Notes under the pieces: model-generated
The model's database searches: none
What the model was told of the DNA's origin: nothing
What the model saw: only the letters and a program-made list of their open reading frames with translations
In this document: positions 1 through 5,416 of the stretch, piece after piece
How the letters are laid out: each line of letters opens with the position of its first letter
How positions within the stretch are numbered: the first letter of the stretch is position 1
Origin: Candidatus Wolfebacteria bacterium GWA1_42_9
GTDB taxonomy: Bacteria > Patescibacteriota > Minisyncoccia > UBA6257 > JAGOQP01
Assembly (NCBI GenBank): GCA_001793775.1
Contig: MGIN01000023.1
Span: forward strand, 1-8,309
Reading direction: 5' to 3'
DNA length: 8,309 bases
Translations under genes and position numbers: made by a program

Positions 1-89
1 TATCCATTTGACGGCCCCAACTACCGTAAGTCGTGATATTCAGTTCCGTAAATCCAATGAATTCAAAGCTAGGGGCCGTCAAATGGATA
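1..89. repeat. Perfect 18-bp inverted repeat at the window edge
   Basis: Positions 1-18 (TATCCATTTGACGGCCCC) are the exact reverse complement of 72-89, separated by a 53-bp loop. Pairing stops at the inner edge (19 and 71 are both A), while the outer end coincides with the first base of the window, so the arms may run further upstream. The right arm contains most of the ribosome-binding site (AGGGG, 71-75) and the ATG at 83 of the first gene. In RNA the stem would therefore bury that start. The alternative is a fold-back chimera at a contig end, which is common in amplified or metagenomic DNA. The repeat itself is certain; its cause is not. Confidence 0.9.
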
Positions 90-412
90 CCCCCCCCATC
101 CCGAAAGAACTTCGTGATCGAGTTAATAAGGCATGGGATCACTGGTCTAAGCTGATGACCGAGGAAGATATGAATGCCGCTCCTGTTAGTTTGTTGTATG
201 TAGCCCTGGAACCTAAGTTAACACAGGCCGAAGTTGAGTATGGTAGGTCGCTAGTGTTGACTGAAGATGGAATAGTTGTTAGGCGATGTAATAGGCATAT
301 AGATTGTGACAGAGCCGATGTCGCTGGTCGCAATACTGTTGGCGGTGTTAAGCACTGTTCTGATCCAAAGTGTGAGGACTGTTTTGGCGCCGCAGGCGAT
401 TTTGAAGATTAA
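83..412 (+). CDS. Small hypothetical protein with a Cys-rich C-terminus
   Basis: This 109-residue protein is not a family I recognise. The frame is open back to the window start, with a TTG at 8 as an alternative start. I prefer the ATG at 83 because AGGGG (71-75) precedes it by 7 bases and because the upstream sequence is one arm of an inverted repeat. The N-terminal two-thirds is charged and probably helical (KELRDRVNKAWDHWSKLM). The last 45 residues hold six Cys/His-type ligands in the patterns CNRHIDC and HCSDPKCEDC, which would suit one zinc site. The C-terminus is acidic. The next gene starts 4 bp after the stop. If the upstream DNA is genuine, the protein could be longer and truncated at the 5' end of the window. 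Confidence 0.65.
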   Translation: MDTPPIPKELRDRVNKAWDHWSKLMTEEDMNAAPVSLLYVALEPKLTQAEVEYGRSLVLTEDGIVVRRCNRHIDCDRADVAGRNTVGGVKHCSDPKCEDCFGAAGDFED

Positions 413-416
413 AATC

Positions 417-596
417 ATGGCAACTCTGGTCTATACGGTGCTATCTTTGTTGCTAGTTTCGTGGCTGTTGTTTAGTTTTGAGCTACCTAAAGTGTCAAAA
501 TCTGTTCGAAAAGTTAAAGTCGAACCTGTTATTATTTTCTATCCCTACGATCCTGTTATGTTACCAAAATTGGATGATATTGAAAATTCCCGCTGA
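417..596 (+). CDS. Small single-pass membrane protein
   Basis: This 59-residue protein has one strongly hydrophobic segment near its N-terminus (about residues 4-18, rich in Leu, Val and Trp), followed by a basic stretch (KVSKSVRKVKVE) and a short tail. That arrangement suits a type II or small phage inner-membrane protein. The reading frame stays open upstream to a GTG at 306, but starting there would overlap the preceding gene by over 100 bases, so I chose the ATG at 417, 4 bp after that gene's stop. The ribosome-binding site is weak (GAAGAT around 405). It overlaps the next gene by 23 bp. I do not recognise a family. It could be a minor lysis or envelope protein, but nothing here shows that. 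Confidence 0.5.
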   Translation: MATLVYTVLSLLLVSWLLFSFELPKVSKSVRKVKVEPVIIFYPYDPVMLPKLDDIENSR

Positions 597-924
597 AATA
601 AGCTCTGGTAAACGGGCCGTCCTCGCTGCTGTGTTGGTATTACCTAATCAAGGCGCTAAGAGCCTAGCACAGTCAATCAGTTTCAACTATGCCACAGTTA
701 CGAAGTACCTAACGCGGTTATATCGACGACAGCTTGTAAAACGAGAGGGCTACCCTTTTCAGTATGTGTTAACTGAACAAGGGCTAGACCGGATAGCTTA
801 CTGGTTAGGTAGCCCGCCTGTTTTTGAGCAATTTATTGAGACACTCCAGGATGAGATAGCCGCCGCTGGGATCAGCCCCAGTAAGTACCTACAGAGCTAT
901 AAATCTAGAGTGTTTCCAAAATAG
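574..924 (+). CDS. Winged helix-turn-helix DNA-binding protein
   Basis: This 116-residue protein has the profile of a MarR/ArsR-like winged-helix regulator. An N-terminal helix (AVLAAVLVLP) is followed by a helix-turn-helix at about residues 25-50 (SLAQSISFNYATVTKYLTRL), then RRQLVKREGYPFQYVLTEQG as the beta wing, and a C-terminal helix that could mediate dimerisation. The LxxLxxRQLVxRE...YxLTxxG pattern is characteristic of MarR-type folds. The frame is open to a TTG at 478, but the residues before 574 are encoded inside the previous gene and are not HTH-like, so the ATG at 574 (or TTG at 580) is the likely start. No strong ribosome-binding site is visible, which suggests coupling to the upstream gene. 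A promoter begins 4 bp after the stop, making this protein a candidate regulator of the downstream operon. Confidence 0.75.
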   Translation: MILKIPAEISSGKRAVLAAVLVLPNQGAKSLAQSISFNYATVTKYLTRLYRRQLVKREGYPFQYVLTEQGLDRIAYWLGSPPVFEQFIETLQDEIAAAGISPSKYLQSYKSRVFPK

Positions 925-927
925 TTG

Positions 928-956
928 TTGACATCGTAGTCCTAATCGAGTAATAT
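928..956 (+). promoter_or_regulatory. Sigma70-type promoter
   Basis: A perfect -35 hexamer TTGACA (928-933) is followed after 17 bp by TAATAT (951-956), a 4-of-6 match to the -10 consensus. TATACT at 954-959 overlaps it but would need a 20-bp spacer. Transcription would start near 962-965, giving a leader of about 105 nt before the ATG at 1069. This is the clearest promoter in the window and lies at the start of its only long gap before a gene. A small palindrome ACTAGT (957-962) at the expected start point could be an operator for the winged-helix protein encoded just upstream, but that is inference. Confidence 0.7.
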
Positions 957-972
957 ACTAGTGTTACAGCCC

Positions 973-1051
973 ACTAGATGGTCGCCTGGACAAGAACCAG
1001 AAAACACGTCTAGTAGTTCTGGCACCACGACCATATGGCCGTGGTACTTTT
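973..1051 (+). ncRNA. Candidate structured leader or small RNA with switchable folds
   Basis: Hand pairing of the transcript from the 928-956 promoter gives three helices. These are P1, ATGGTCG (978-984) with CGACCAT (1028-1034); P2, CCAGAA (997-1002) with TTCTGG (1017-1022); and a crossing helix, ACTAGA (973-978) with TCTAGT (1009-1014), which would be a pseudoknot into the P2 loop. The 3' strand of P1 is also the 5' arm of the hairpin at 1024-1045, so P1 and that hairpin exclude each other, as in terminator/antiterminator riboswitches. It might instead be a free-standing RNA of about 85 nt, since it has its own promoter and a terminator-like end. I recognise no known riboswitch class, and no folding energies or covariation were computed. 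Confidence 0.45.
1024..1051 (+). terminator. Terminator-like or attenuator hairpin
   Basis: Positions 1024-1045 form a near-perfect palindrome. ACCACG (1024-1029) pairs with CGTGGT (1040-1045), continued after one A-C mismatch by CCAT/ATGG, and is followed by AC and four T's (1048-1051). The U-tract is short, so termination would be partial at best. The hairpin lies downstream of a promoter and 17 bases before the next start codon, and it competes with an upstream 7-bp pairing, which suits an attenuator. It could also act on translation by holding the leader near the GGAG site at 1059. Confidence 0.45.
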
Positions 1052-1058
1052 AAGAGAT

Positions 1059-1062
1059 GGAG
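1059..1062 (+). promoter_or_regulatory. Ribosome-binding site deciding the start at 1069
   Basis: GGAG lies 6 bases before the ATG at 1069. The earlier in-frame ATG at 1057 overlaps this site and has AAGAG directly against it with no spacer, so 1069 is the better start. Confidence 0.65.
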
Positions 1063-1068
1063 CTAACC

Positions 1069-1293
1069 ATGACACTTCATGAATATTTGGGCAAAGCCGA
1101 GCGCTCGTTTCCTGTGCGTGTTCACAGTAATCAGTGGTTTTCAGACGAACGCGGTGTAGAAGGTGTTACGGGTACAGTTCTATCAGAGTTGGACGGAAAA
1201 TACGTTGTAGAGTGGGATATTTTGGATATTAGGGAGACATTCGATGTGTCCGGTGGAATGTCGATGCAGCTAAACATTGATAATTATCACTAA
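1069..1293 (+). CDS. Small acidic hypothetical protein
   Basis: This 74-residue protein is the first gene after the promoter and structured leader. I recognise no family. Its middle (GVTGTVLSELDGKYVVEWDILDIRETFDVSG) alternates hydrophobic and polar residues as expected for beta strands. The GTVLSELDGKYVVEWD run resembles the strand-turn-strand of small SH3-like barrels, which are frequent among phage accessory proteins. Start choice rests on the GGAG at 1059-1062. It has no membrane segment and no Cys. The next ORF begins 13 bp downstream behind its own AAGAGG site. If the leader is a switch, this gene is its immediate target. Confidence 0.6.
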   Translation: MTLHEYLGKAERSFPVRVHSNQWFSDERGVEGVTGTVLSELDGKYVVEWDILDIRETFDVSGGMSMQLNIDNYH

Positions 1294-1306
1294 GAAAGAG
1301 GCTAGT

Positions 1307-1456
1307 ATGAGCAAATAGACGACAGCCGCTTTTGTTACTGGCGGTATTATGGGGATGGTAGTCACTGTCACAGGTTTTGGTGTTACTAATTGGCAGTTTT
1401 GGTTATTGGTTAGTGCCTGGGCCATATTGTCCGAAATTCGTGTTTTCATAAAATAA
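1307..1456 (+). pseudogene. Small membrane-protein ORF interrupted by an amber codon at codon 4
   Basis: The ATG at 1307 follows AGAGG (1297-1301) at a good distance and reads Met-Ser-Lys, then TAG (1316-1318). The same frame then stays open for 45 more codons to TAA at 1454-1456. That stretch encodes a hydrophobic peptide with two probable membrane segments (about AAFVTGGIMGMVVTVTGFGV and FWLLVSAWAILSEI) and a basic end (RVFIK). A single C-to-T change from CAG, or a G-to-A change from TGG, would explain the break. Alternatives are a sequencing error, amber readthrough or suppression, or re-initiation at ATG 1349 or 1355, both of which lack a good ribosome-binding site. The intact frame, hydrophobic content and well-placed site argue that this is or recently was a gene. 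Confidence 0.6.
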
Positions 1457-1500
1457 ACTAGTTTTCGGTGTCGTCTTAACAGTAAAGAAAGGCGGTCAGT

Positions 1501-1731
1501 ATGCGTGTTATTGTAGCTAGGTCAGATAGTGAAATTCTTGTGTTTCAAGCCGGTGATAAGAACGAGCCTGCGGGTTTGAATGCATATTTCAAGGACGGCG
1601 GCAGAGATCTTGATGCCTATGATTTTGAGATGGTCGAATTGCCATTGATTATTAATAGCCGTAACAACTTTGAGGCTGATAGGTATTTGACTACGCCGGT
1701 TAATCTAGACGAGTCCGCGCAGATAGCCTAA
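1501..1731 (+). CDS. Small acidic hypothetical protein
   Basis: This 76-residue protein starts at an ATG with AAAGG (1488-1492) 8 bases upstream. The N-terminus (MRVIVARSDSEILVFQAG) looks like two beta strands and a turn, followed by a Gly/Asp-rich middle (FKDGGRDLDAYDFEMVELPL). It has no Cys, no signal peptide and no membrane segment. I recognise no family. The 44 bp between the preceding broken ORF and this start hold only the ribosome-binding site. The stop overlaps the AAGGAG site of the next gene, so the two are probably translated from one message. Confidence 0.6.
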   Translation: MRVIVARSDSEILVFQAGDKNEPAGLNAYFKDGGRDLDAYDFEMVELPLIINSRNNFEADRYLTTPVNLDESAQIA

Positions 1732-1743
1732 GGAGCAATAACT

Positions 1744-1998
1744 GTGAGTAGTTACAGCATAGGGGATCGTGTTCGAGTATTAAGAGACGCTGTAGGGTTT
1801 ATGGCTGGTGGGATCGGTACGATTATGAAGTGCCCTACACCCGAAGATGCATATCAGACGTGGAAGGTACAACATGATGTGACTAAAAAAATTGCCTGGG
1901 TCTTTTTGGACGAGTTAGAGCCAGAGAATACTCCAGTGGATGAGCGTAAAAAACTGGAGCATTTGCCCTTAGGATCGTGGGCAGGAAAGGATCTTTAA
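1744..1998 (+). CDS. Small SH3/KOW-like hypothetical protein, GTG start
   Basis: This 84-residue protein begins with GTG at 1744, 8 bases after a strong AAGGAG (1730-1735). Residues 5-60 show a small beta-barrel pattern: SIGDRVRVLRDAVGFMAGGIGTIM, then WKVQHDVTKKIAWVFLDELEP. The GDRVRVL...GxxGTI signature is typical of SH3-like or KOW-type barrels, which bind nucleic acid or protein. The final 20 residues are polar and probably flexible. It ends 1 bp before the NAMPT start, and its last codons carry the ribosome-binding site for that gene (GGAAAGG, 1984-1990), so the two are likely coupled. The fold is inferred from pattern, and no function is claimed. Confidence 0.65.
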   Translation: MSSYSIGDRVRVLRDAVGFMAGGIGTIMKCPTPEDAYQTWKVQHDVTKKIAWVFLDELEPENTPVDERKKLEHLPLGSWAGKDL

Positions 1999-1999
1999 T

Positions 2000-3397
2000 A
2001 TGCCGAGCACAAATCTTTTAACGCTCACAGATAGTTACAAGCCTACTCACTATAGGCAGTATCCTCCAGACACCAGAACCGTGTTTTCATATTTTGAGTC
2101 TAGGGTTGGTGCAAAGTGGGATAGCACGGTATTTTTTGGGCTGCAAGCTGTGCTTAAGGAGTATTTTGTTGGTAACGTAGTTAGTGAAGCTAAGATAGCG
2201 GATGCAAAAGCCCTGATTGATGCACACATGGGGCCAGGCTTGTTTAACACAGTAGGTTGGACTAGATTATTGCAGAAGCACGGCGGTACACTGCCAATCC
2301 GCATTAGAGCCGTTTTGGAGGGTACAGCAGTACCTACGAGTCATGTGCTCATGACCATCGAAAATACTGATCCAGAGTTTCCTTGGTTGACAAATTACCT
2401 GGAGACTTTGTTGGTGCAGGTGTGGTATCCATCGACGGTAGCTACCCAGAGCCGTGAGATGAAGAAGACCATCTTGAAGTACCTGACCGAAACCGGTGAC
2501 CCATCTCTGATTGGTTTTAAGCTTCACGATTTCGGTTTCCGTGGTAGTACATCGGTGGAATCGGCGGGCCTAGGTGGTATGGCTCATTTAGTTAATTTCA
2601 TGGGCACGGATACGCTCCGAGGCTTGGAGTATGCGCGAGATTATTATGCCGCTGGTGTTTGTGGCTTTTCGATTCCAGCGAGCGAGCACAGCACGGTCAC
2701 TTCCTGGGGTCGTGAGCACGAAAACGACGCGATGCGAAACATGCTGGAACAGTATCCGACGGGGCTGGTAGCCTGTGTGTCCGATTCCTGGGATATTTTC
2801 AATGCCTGTGCAAATATCTGGGGCAAAGAACTTAGAGAGAAGATTTTGTCCCGTGATGGTGTGTTGGTAGTCAGGCCCGACTCAGGCGATCCAATCGATA
2901 TCGTGCCACGTGTCATGCGCCTGCTAGGAGAGCGGTTTGGTCAATCGATGAATGATAAGGGATATTTGGTGCTGGATAAGCACGTGCGCATGATCCAGGG
3001 CGATGGTATTACTGCGGATAGCGTTGGCCAGATTCTTGAGGCTGTGAAGGTTGCAGGTTATAGTGCTGATAACTTGGCATTTGGTTCGGGAGGCGGGCTG
3101 CTGCAAAATGTGAATCGTGACACGCAGCGGTGTGCCTTTAAGTGTTCTGCTGTTGACAGGCATGGCGAGTGGTACGACGTGTATAAGGCACCAGCGACAG
3201 ACCCAACTAAGAATTCCAAGGCTGGCAGGCTGACCCTGTATCGAGACAAGTTGGGTACGTATATTACGGATACTGTAGATACTCTGAGGCACAAGGGTAA
3301 GGCCGAGGACGTAATGGTCACAGTTTTCGAGGATGGCAAGTTGTTAATTGATCAGAATTTTATGGCGGTTCGTAACTTGGCCAGTAGAGGGTTGTAG
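2000..3397 (+). CDS. nadV: Nicotinamide phosphoribosyltransferase (NAMPT/NadV)
   Basis: This 465-residue protein matches the NAMPT family along its whole length; the human enzyme is 491 residues. The enzyme joins nicotinamide and PRPP to give NMN and pyrophosphate, the first step of nicotinamide salvage to NAD+. Recognisable conserved blocks, numbered here with the human equivalent, are LTDSYKPTHYRQYPP with D11 and Y13 (D16, Y18), GFRG with R181 (R196), GTDT with D204 (D219, which selects nicotinamide), SEHST with H230 (the phosphorylated H247), RPDSG with R292 and D294 (R311, D313), QGDG at 333-336, GSGGG at 362-366 and R373 (R392). All catalytic positions I can check are kept, so it should be active. 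Phages carry nadV for NAD+ supply and for rebuilding NAD+ against NAD-depleting defences. No NMN adenylyltransferase gene is adjacent. The next gene starts directly after its TAG stop, in the same frame. Confidence 0.96.
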   Translation: MPSTNLLTLTDSYKPTHYRQYPPDTRTVFSYFESRVGAKWDSTVFFGLQAVLKEYFVGNVVSEAKIADAKALIDAHMGPGLFNTVGWTRLLQKHGGTLPIRIRAVLEGTAVPTSHVLMTIENTDPEFPWLTNYLETLLVQVWYPSTVATQSREMKKTILKYLTETGDPSLIGFKLHDFGFRGSTSVESAGLGGMAHLVNFMGTDTLRGLEYARDYYAAGVCGFSIPASEHSTVTSWGREHENDAMRNMLEQYPTGLVACVSDSWDIFNACANIWGKELREKILSRDGVLVVRPDSGDPIDIVPRVMRLLGERFGQSMNDKGYLVLDKHVRMIQGDGITADSVGQILEAVKVAGYSADNLAFGSGGGLLQNVNRDTQRCAFKCSAVDRHGEWYDVYKAPATDPTKNSKAGRLTLYRDKLGTYITDTVDTLRHKGKAEDVMVTVFEDGKLLIDQNFMAVRNLASRGL

Positions 3398-3625
3398 ATG
3401 ACAATTAATGATCAATCCACAGATGTTCCAACTGCGGGTAAACAGTCCGAATTGCTTAAAGATCCAAATCTAAGTAGGCTCACTGATGACGAGATGAAGG
3501 AGATAATGATCTTTGCCTGCCAAGAAGTAGCTAAATTGCTGGTCATGAGAGAAAAATGCATAGACGAGTACGTCGATTTTGTTATGTTTTCCAAACGGAC
3601 TTTTTGCAGTCAATGGGAACGCTAA
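3398..3625 (+). CDS. Small hypothetical protein downstream of nadV
   Basis: This 75-residue protein starts at the base after the nadV TAG stop. AGAGGG (3386-3391) lies 6 bases upstream inside the nadV end, so translation is probably coupled. The first 20 residues are polar and disordered-looking. Residues 25-65 should be helical (LTDDEMKEIMIFACQEVAKLL and the following MREKCIDEYVDFVMFSKRT), and the end is short and basic. Two Cys are in the helices and a third is near the C-terminus. I recognise no family. It is in frame with nadV, so amber suppression would give an NAMPT fusion. Confidence 0.6.
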   Translation: MTINDQSTDVPTAGKQSELLKDPNLSRLTDDEMKEIMIFACQEVAKLLVMREKCIDEYVDFVMFSKRTFCSQWER

Positions 3626-3627
3626 CC

Positions 3628-3633
3628 AGGAGG
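3628..3633 (+). promoter_or_regulatory. Strong ribosome-binding site deciding the start at 3639
   Basis: AGGAGG, the full Shine-Dalgarno core, sits 5 bases before the ATG at 3639. It rules out the longer frame from 3579, whose extra 20 residues would be encoded inside the preceding gene. It is the strongest ribosome-binding site in the window. Confidence 0.85.
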
Positions 3634-3638
3634 AAGGT

Positions 3639-3968
3639 ATGAAAGCTGTATTTGGTTTTGTAGGCGTATTGGTGGTAGTTTTGGGACTTTCCTGGATTTT
3701 TCAGGGCAACGATTTCTTTATGCATAAGGTGTTCACGCCGAGACAGGAAGCTGTTCGCCGTGAAGTGTTCGAGCAATCTAAGGCATACAATCAGGGCATG
3801 ATCCAGGAACTTCAGAACATGCAGTTCGAGTACATCAAGGCTGCTCCTGAGCATCAGACTGCATTGGCCTCGATTATTCTACACCGTGCAGCTGATTATG
3901 ACGAGAACAGGTTGCCCAGTGATCTTCGTGTGTTTATCCAACAACTTCGACGAAACCAAGGAAGGTGA
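3639..3968 (+). CDS. N-terminally anchored membrane protein with a helical soluble domain
   Basis: The protein has 109 residues. Residues 3-21 (AVFGFVGVLVVVLGLSWIF) form one membrane helix. After the short linker QGNDFFMHKVFTPRQEAV, the rest is strongly helical and charged (RREVFEQSKAYNQGMIQELQNMQFEY), with a second helical block ending in DLRVFIQQLRRNQ. Similar small anchored proteins occur in phage genomes as conserved hypotheticals, from memory and not from a search. No enzyme motif is visible. The gene sits directly before the lipoprotein and SPFH genes, with a 5-bp gap to the lipoprotein, and all three products would be at the membrane, so a joint complex is plausible. An AAGGAAGG site over its stop serves the next gene. 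Confidence 0.75.
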   Translation: MKAVFGFVGVLVVVLGLSWIFQGNDFFMHKVFTPRQEAVRREVFEQSKAYNQGMIQELQNMQFEYIKAAPEHQTALASIILHRAADYDENRLPSDLRVFIQQLRRNQGR

Positions 3969-3973
3969 TTCCG

Positions 3974-4468
3974 ATGAGAAAGACGTTGATGTTGTTTGCG
4001 GCTGTTATTCTAGTGAGCTGTGGAGGAACAAACACAAGTGATTCAATTCAGAGCAAACAATCGGAAAAGTTACTAGCAGAAGCTACGTCTCAAGTCGGTA
4101 TGCCAGCAATCGTCAATTTTCGCGAGCGCAAGATGCTCAAAGACATTTTGGAGTTGCGCGACCAGGATGGACTTACTACATACACGTACTTGTACTGCGA
4201 GATGACTGGCAAATTGGTGTTTTTTGGTGAGTCCATTGGCTATGGTATTCCATATGCGACTCAATTTACTAATCCTGAAAAATTTGAACGTGCCTATGCG
4301 GGTGGTGAATGGCACGTGCTGTCACAAGCCGACCCTAATGGGCTGTTTTCACCAGCTTCGGCAGAAGGAACTTGGGTGCTGTTGAAAGATCCGAATGGAC
4401 GAGACGTTAGACCTGTGTACATCGAGCCTCGAATCGTAGTATCGCCATTTAGGCTGACAATTAACTAA
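3974..4468 (+). CDS. Phage-type lipoprotein
   Basis: The protein has 164 residues. It opens with a lipoprotein signal peptide: basic MRK, a hydrophobic core (TLMLFAAVIL) and lipobox LVSC with the lipidated Cys at residue 16, followed by GG. The mature part has a polar linker, then a compact domain at about residues 35-160 with the distinctive runs LKDILELRDQDGLTTYTYLY, GYGIPYATQFTNP, QADPNGLFSPASAEGTW and YIEPRIVVSPF. I recall this pattern from conserved hypothetical phage lipoproteins, but no biochemical function is known to me. The ATG at 3974 is chosen over GTG 3965 because AAGGAAGG (3958-3965) lies 8 bases upstream. With +2 Gly after the Cys, outer-membrane retention is possible in a Gram-negative host. 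Its neighbours are membrane proteins. Confidence 0.8.
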   Translation: MRKTLMLFAAVILVSCGGTNTSDSIQSKQSEKLLAEATSQVGMPAIVNFRERKMLKDILELRDQDGLTTYTYLYCEMTGKLVFFGESIGYGIPYATQFTNPEKFERAYAGGEWHVLSQADPNGLFSPASAEGTWVLLKDPNGRDVRPVYIEPRIVVSPFRLTIN

Positions 4469-4483
4469 GAAAGTAGGCACACA

Positions 4484-5416
4484 ATGGGATGGATTGTAAG
4501 TGTGGTATTTGCATTAACTGTTAGCTCAGTAATTTTCTTCGTCGCTAGATTGTTATCCGCGTCTAGGAATGCTAGCGAGCGCCAGGCAGGATCTATATTG
4601 AGAGTAGTGTCATTTGCTGTATTTGGGTTGTGGGTTGGTGGACATACCCTACTGGCTTCAGTAAACACAGTTCCGGCCGGTAATATCGGTGTTGTGTATC
4701 GTTTCGGTGCTATTGTTGGTCAGGTAACTGAAGGACTCACTTTTGTAGCACCGTGGAAGTCAGTTAGTTTGGCAAATATTCAGGTGCAGAGCCATCGGTT
4801 TAATAAGAATGAGCTAGCATCTTTTAGCGCCGAAACTCAGGATGTATTCGTAGAAGCTACACTTAACATTCGTGTATCTCCTGGCACTATTCAAGAATTA
4901 TATCGCAGTGTTGGTCCCAACTATTTTGATATTCTGATCAGACCACGGGTTGCCCAGAATTTCAAAGACGAGACTGTGAAATTCAAGTCCGTGGATATCG
5001 CGCCAAATCGGGAAACGATCAGGACTAATGTTACAGGCCGTTTGAAGACCGAACTGAGTAACTATTCAATCGAAGTCGTGGATCTATTGTTAGATAACAT
5101 TGACTTTAGGCCAGAATTCAAGACGTCGATTGAGAATAAGCAGATCGCAACCCAGAATGCTCTCGAAGAAGAACAGCGTGTTCAGGTATCGAAGTACAAG
5201 GCAGAGCAGCAGATTAAGCAAGCCGAGGGCGAGGGAGGCGCCATCTTGGCCGTAGCTGAAAAGCAGGCTGAGGCTAATACTAAGCTTTCGGCCTCGCTAA
5301 CACCCGAGCTAGTGCAGTATGCTTTGATTCAGAAGTTGGGTGACCAAATTAAGGGTATGATCTTGCCAGCCGGGCAGAACTTCATTCTGGACCCTAGGTC
5401 GTTGGAACAAAAGTGA
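4484..5416 (+). CDS. SPFH/Band 7 (prohibitin-like) membrane protein
   Basis: The protein has 310 residues. Two hydrophobic segments lie at about residues 3-23 and 39-60, followed by a Band 7 domain from about 61 to 215: VPAGNIGVVYRFGAIVGQVTEG, then FVAPW, SAETQDVFVEATLNIRV, and YFDILIRPRVAQNFKDE with the RExIR-like PNRETIRTNV block. An Ala/Glu/Gln-rich coiled coil follows at about 216-270 (EEEQRVQVSKYKAEQQIKQAEGEG). SPFH proteins assemble into large membrane rings that scaffold proteases or organise membrane patches; the prohibitin/HflKC type is the closest in outline. No partner protease is visible here. AGTAGG (4472-4477) precedes the ATG by 6 bases. Its stop overlaps the next start by 4 bp (GTGA), so it is coupled to the nucleotidyltransferase. 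Its phage role is unknown to me; membrane scaffolding or interference with host HflKC is speculation. Confidence 0.9.
   Translation: MGWIVSVVFALTVSSVIFFVARLLSASRNASERQAGSILRVVSFAVFGLWVGGHTLLASVNTVPAGNIGVVYRFGAIVGQVTEGLTFVAPWKSVSLANIQVQSHRFNKNELASFSAETQDVFVEATLNIRVSPGTIQELYRSVGPNYFDILIRPRVAQNFKDETVKFKSVDIAPNRETIRTNVTGRLKTELSNYSIEVVDLLLDNIDFRPEFKTSIENKQIATQNALEEEQRVQVSKYKAEQQIKQAEGEGGAILAVAEKQAEANTKLSASLTPELVQYALIQKLGDQIKGMILPAGQNFILDPRSLEQK

Noticed and set aside
306..416. Upstream extension of the small membrane gene from GTG 306
   Set aside because: It would overlap the preceding gene by over 100 bases; the ATG at 417 sits just after that gene's stop.
478..573. Upstream extension of the winged-helix gene from TTG 478
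   Set aside because: The extra residues come from DNA coding for the membrane protein in another frame and do not resemble part of a helix-turn-helix domain.
960..1028. Possible tRNA ending in GGCACCA (1021-1027)
   Set aside because: No matching acceptor stem, no T-arm GGTTCGA-type sequence and no anticodon arm could be placed.
2050..3339. Several 84-122-codon reading frames on the minus strand inside nadV
   Set aside because: They lie opposite a confidently identified gene, show no recognisable domains or ribosome-binding sites, and all other genes point the other way.
3579..3638. Longer start for the anchored membrane protein
   Set aside because: AGGAGG at 3628-3633 is perfectly placed for the ATG at 3639, and the extension overlaps the preceding gene.
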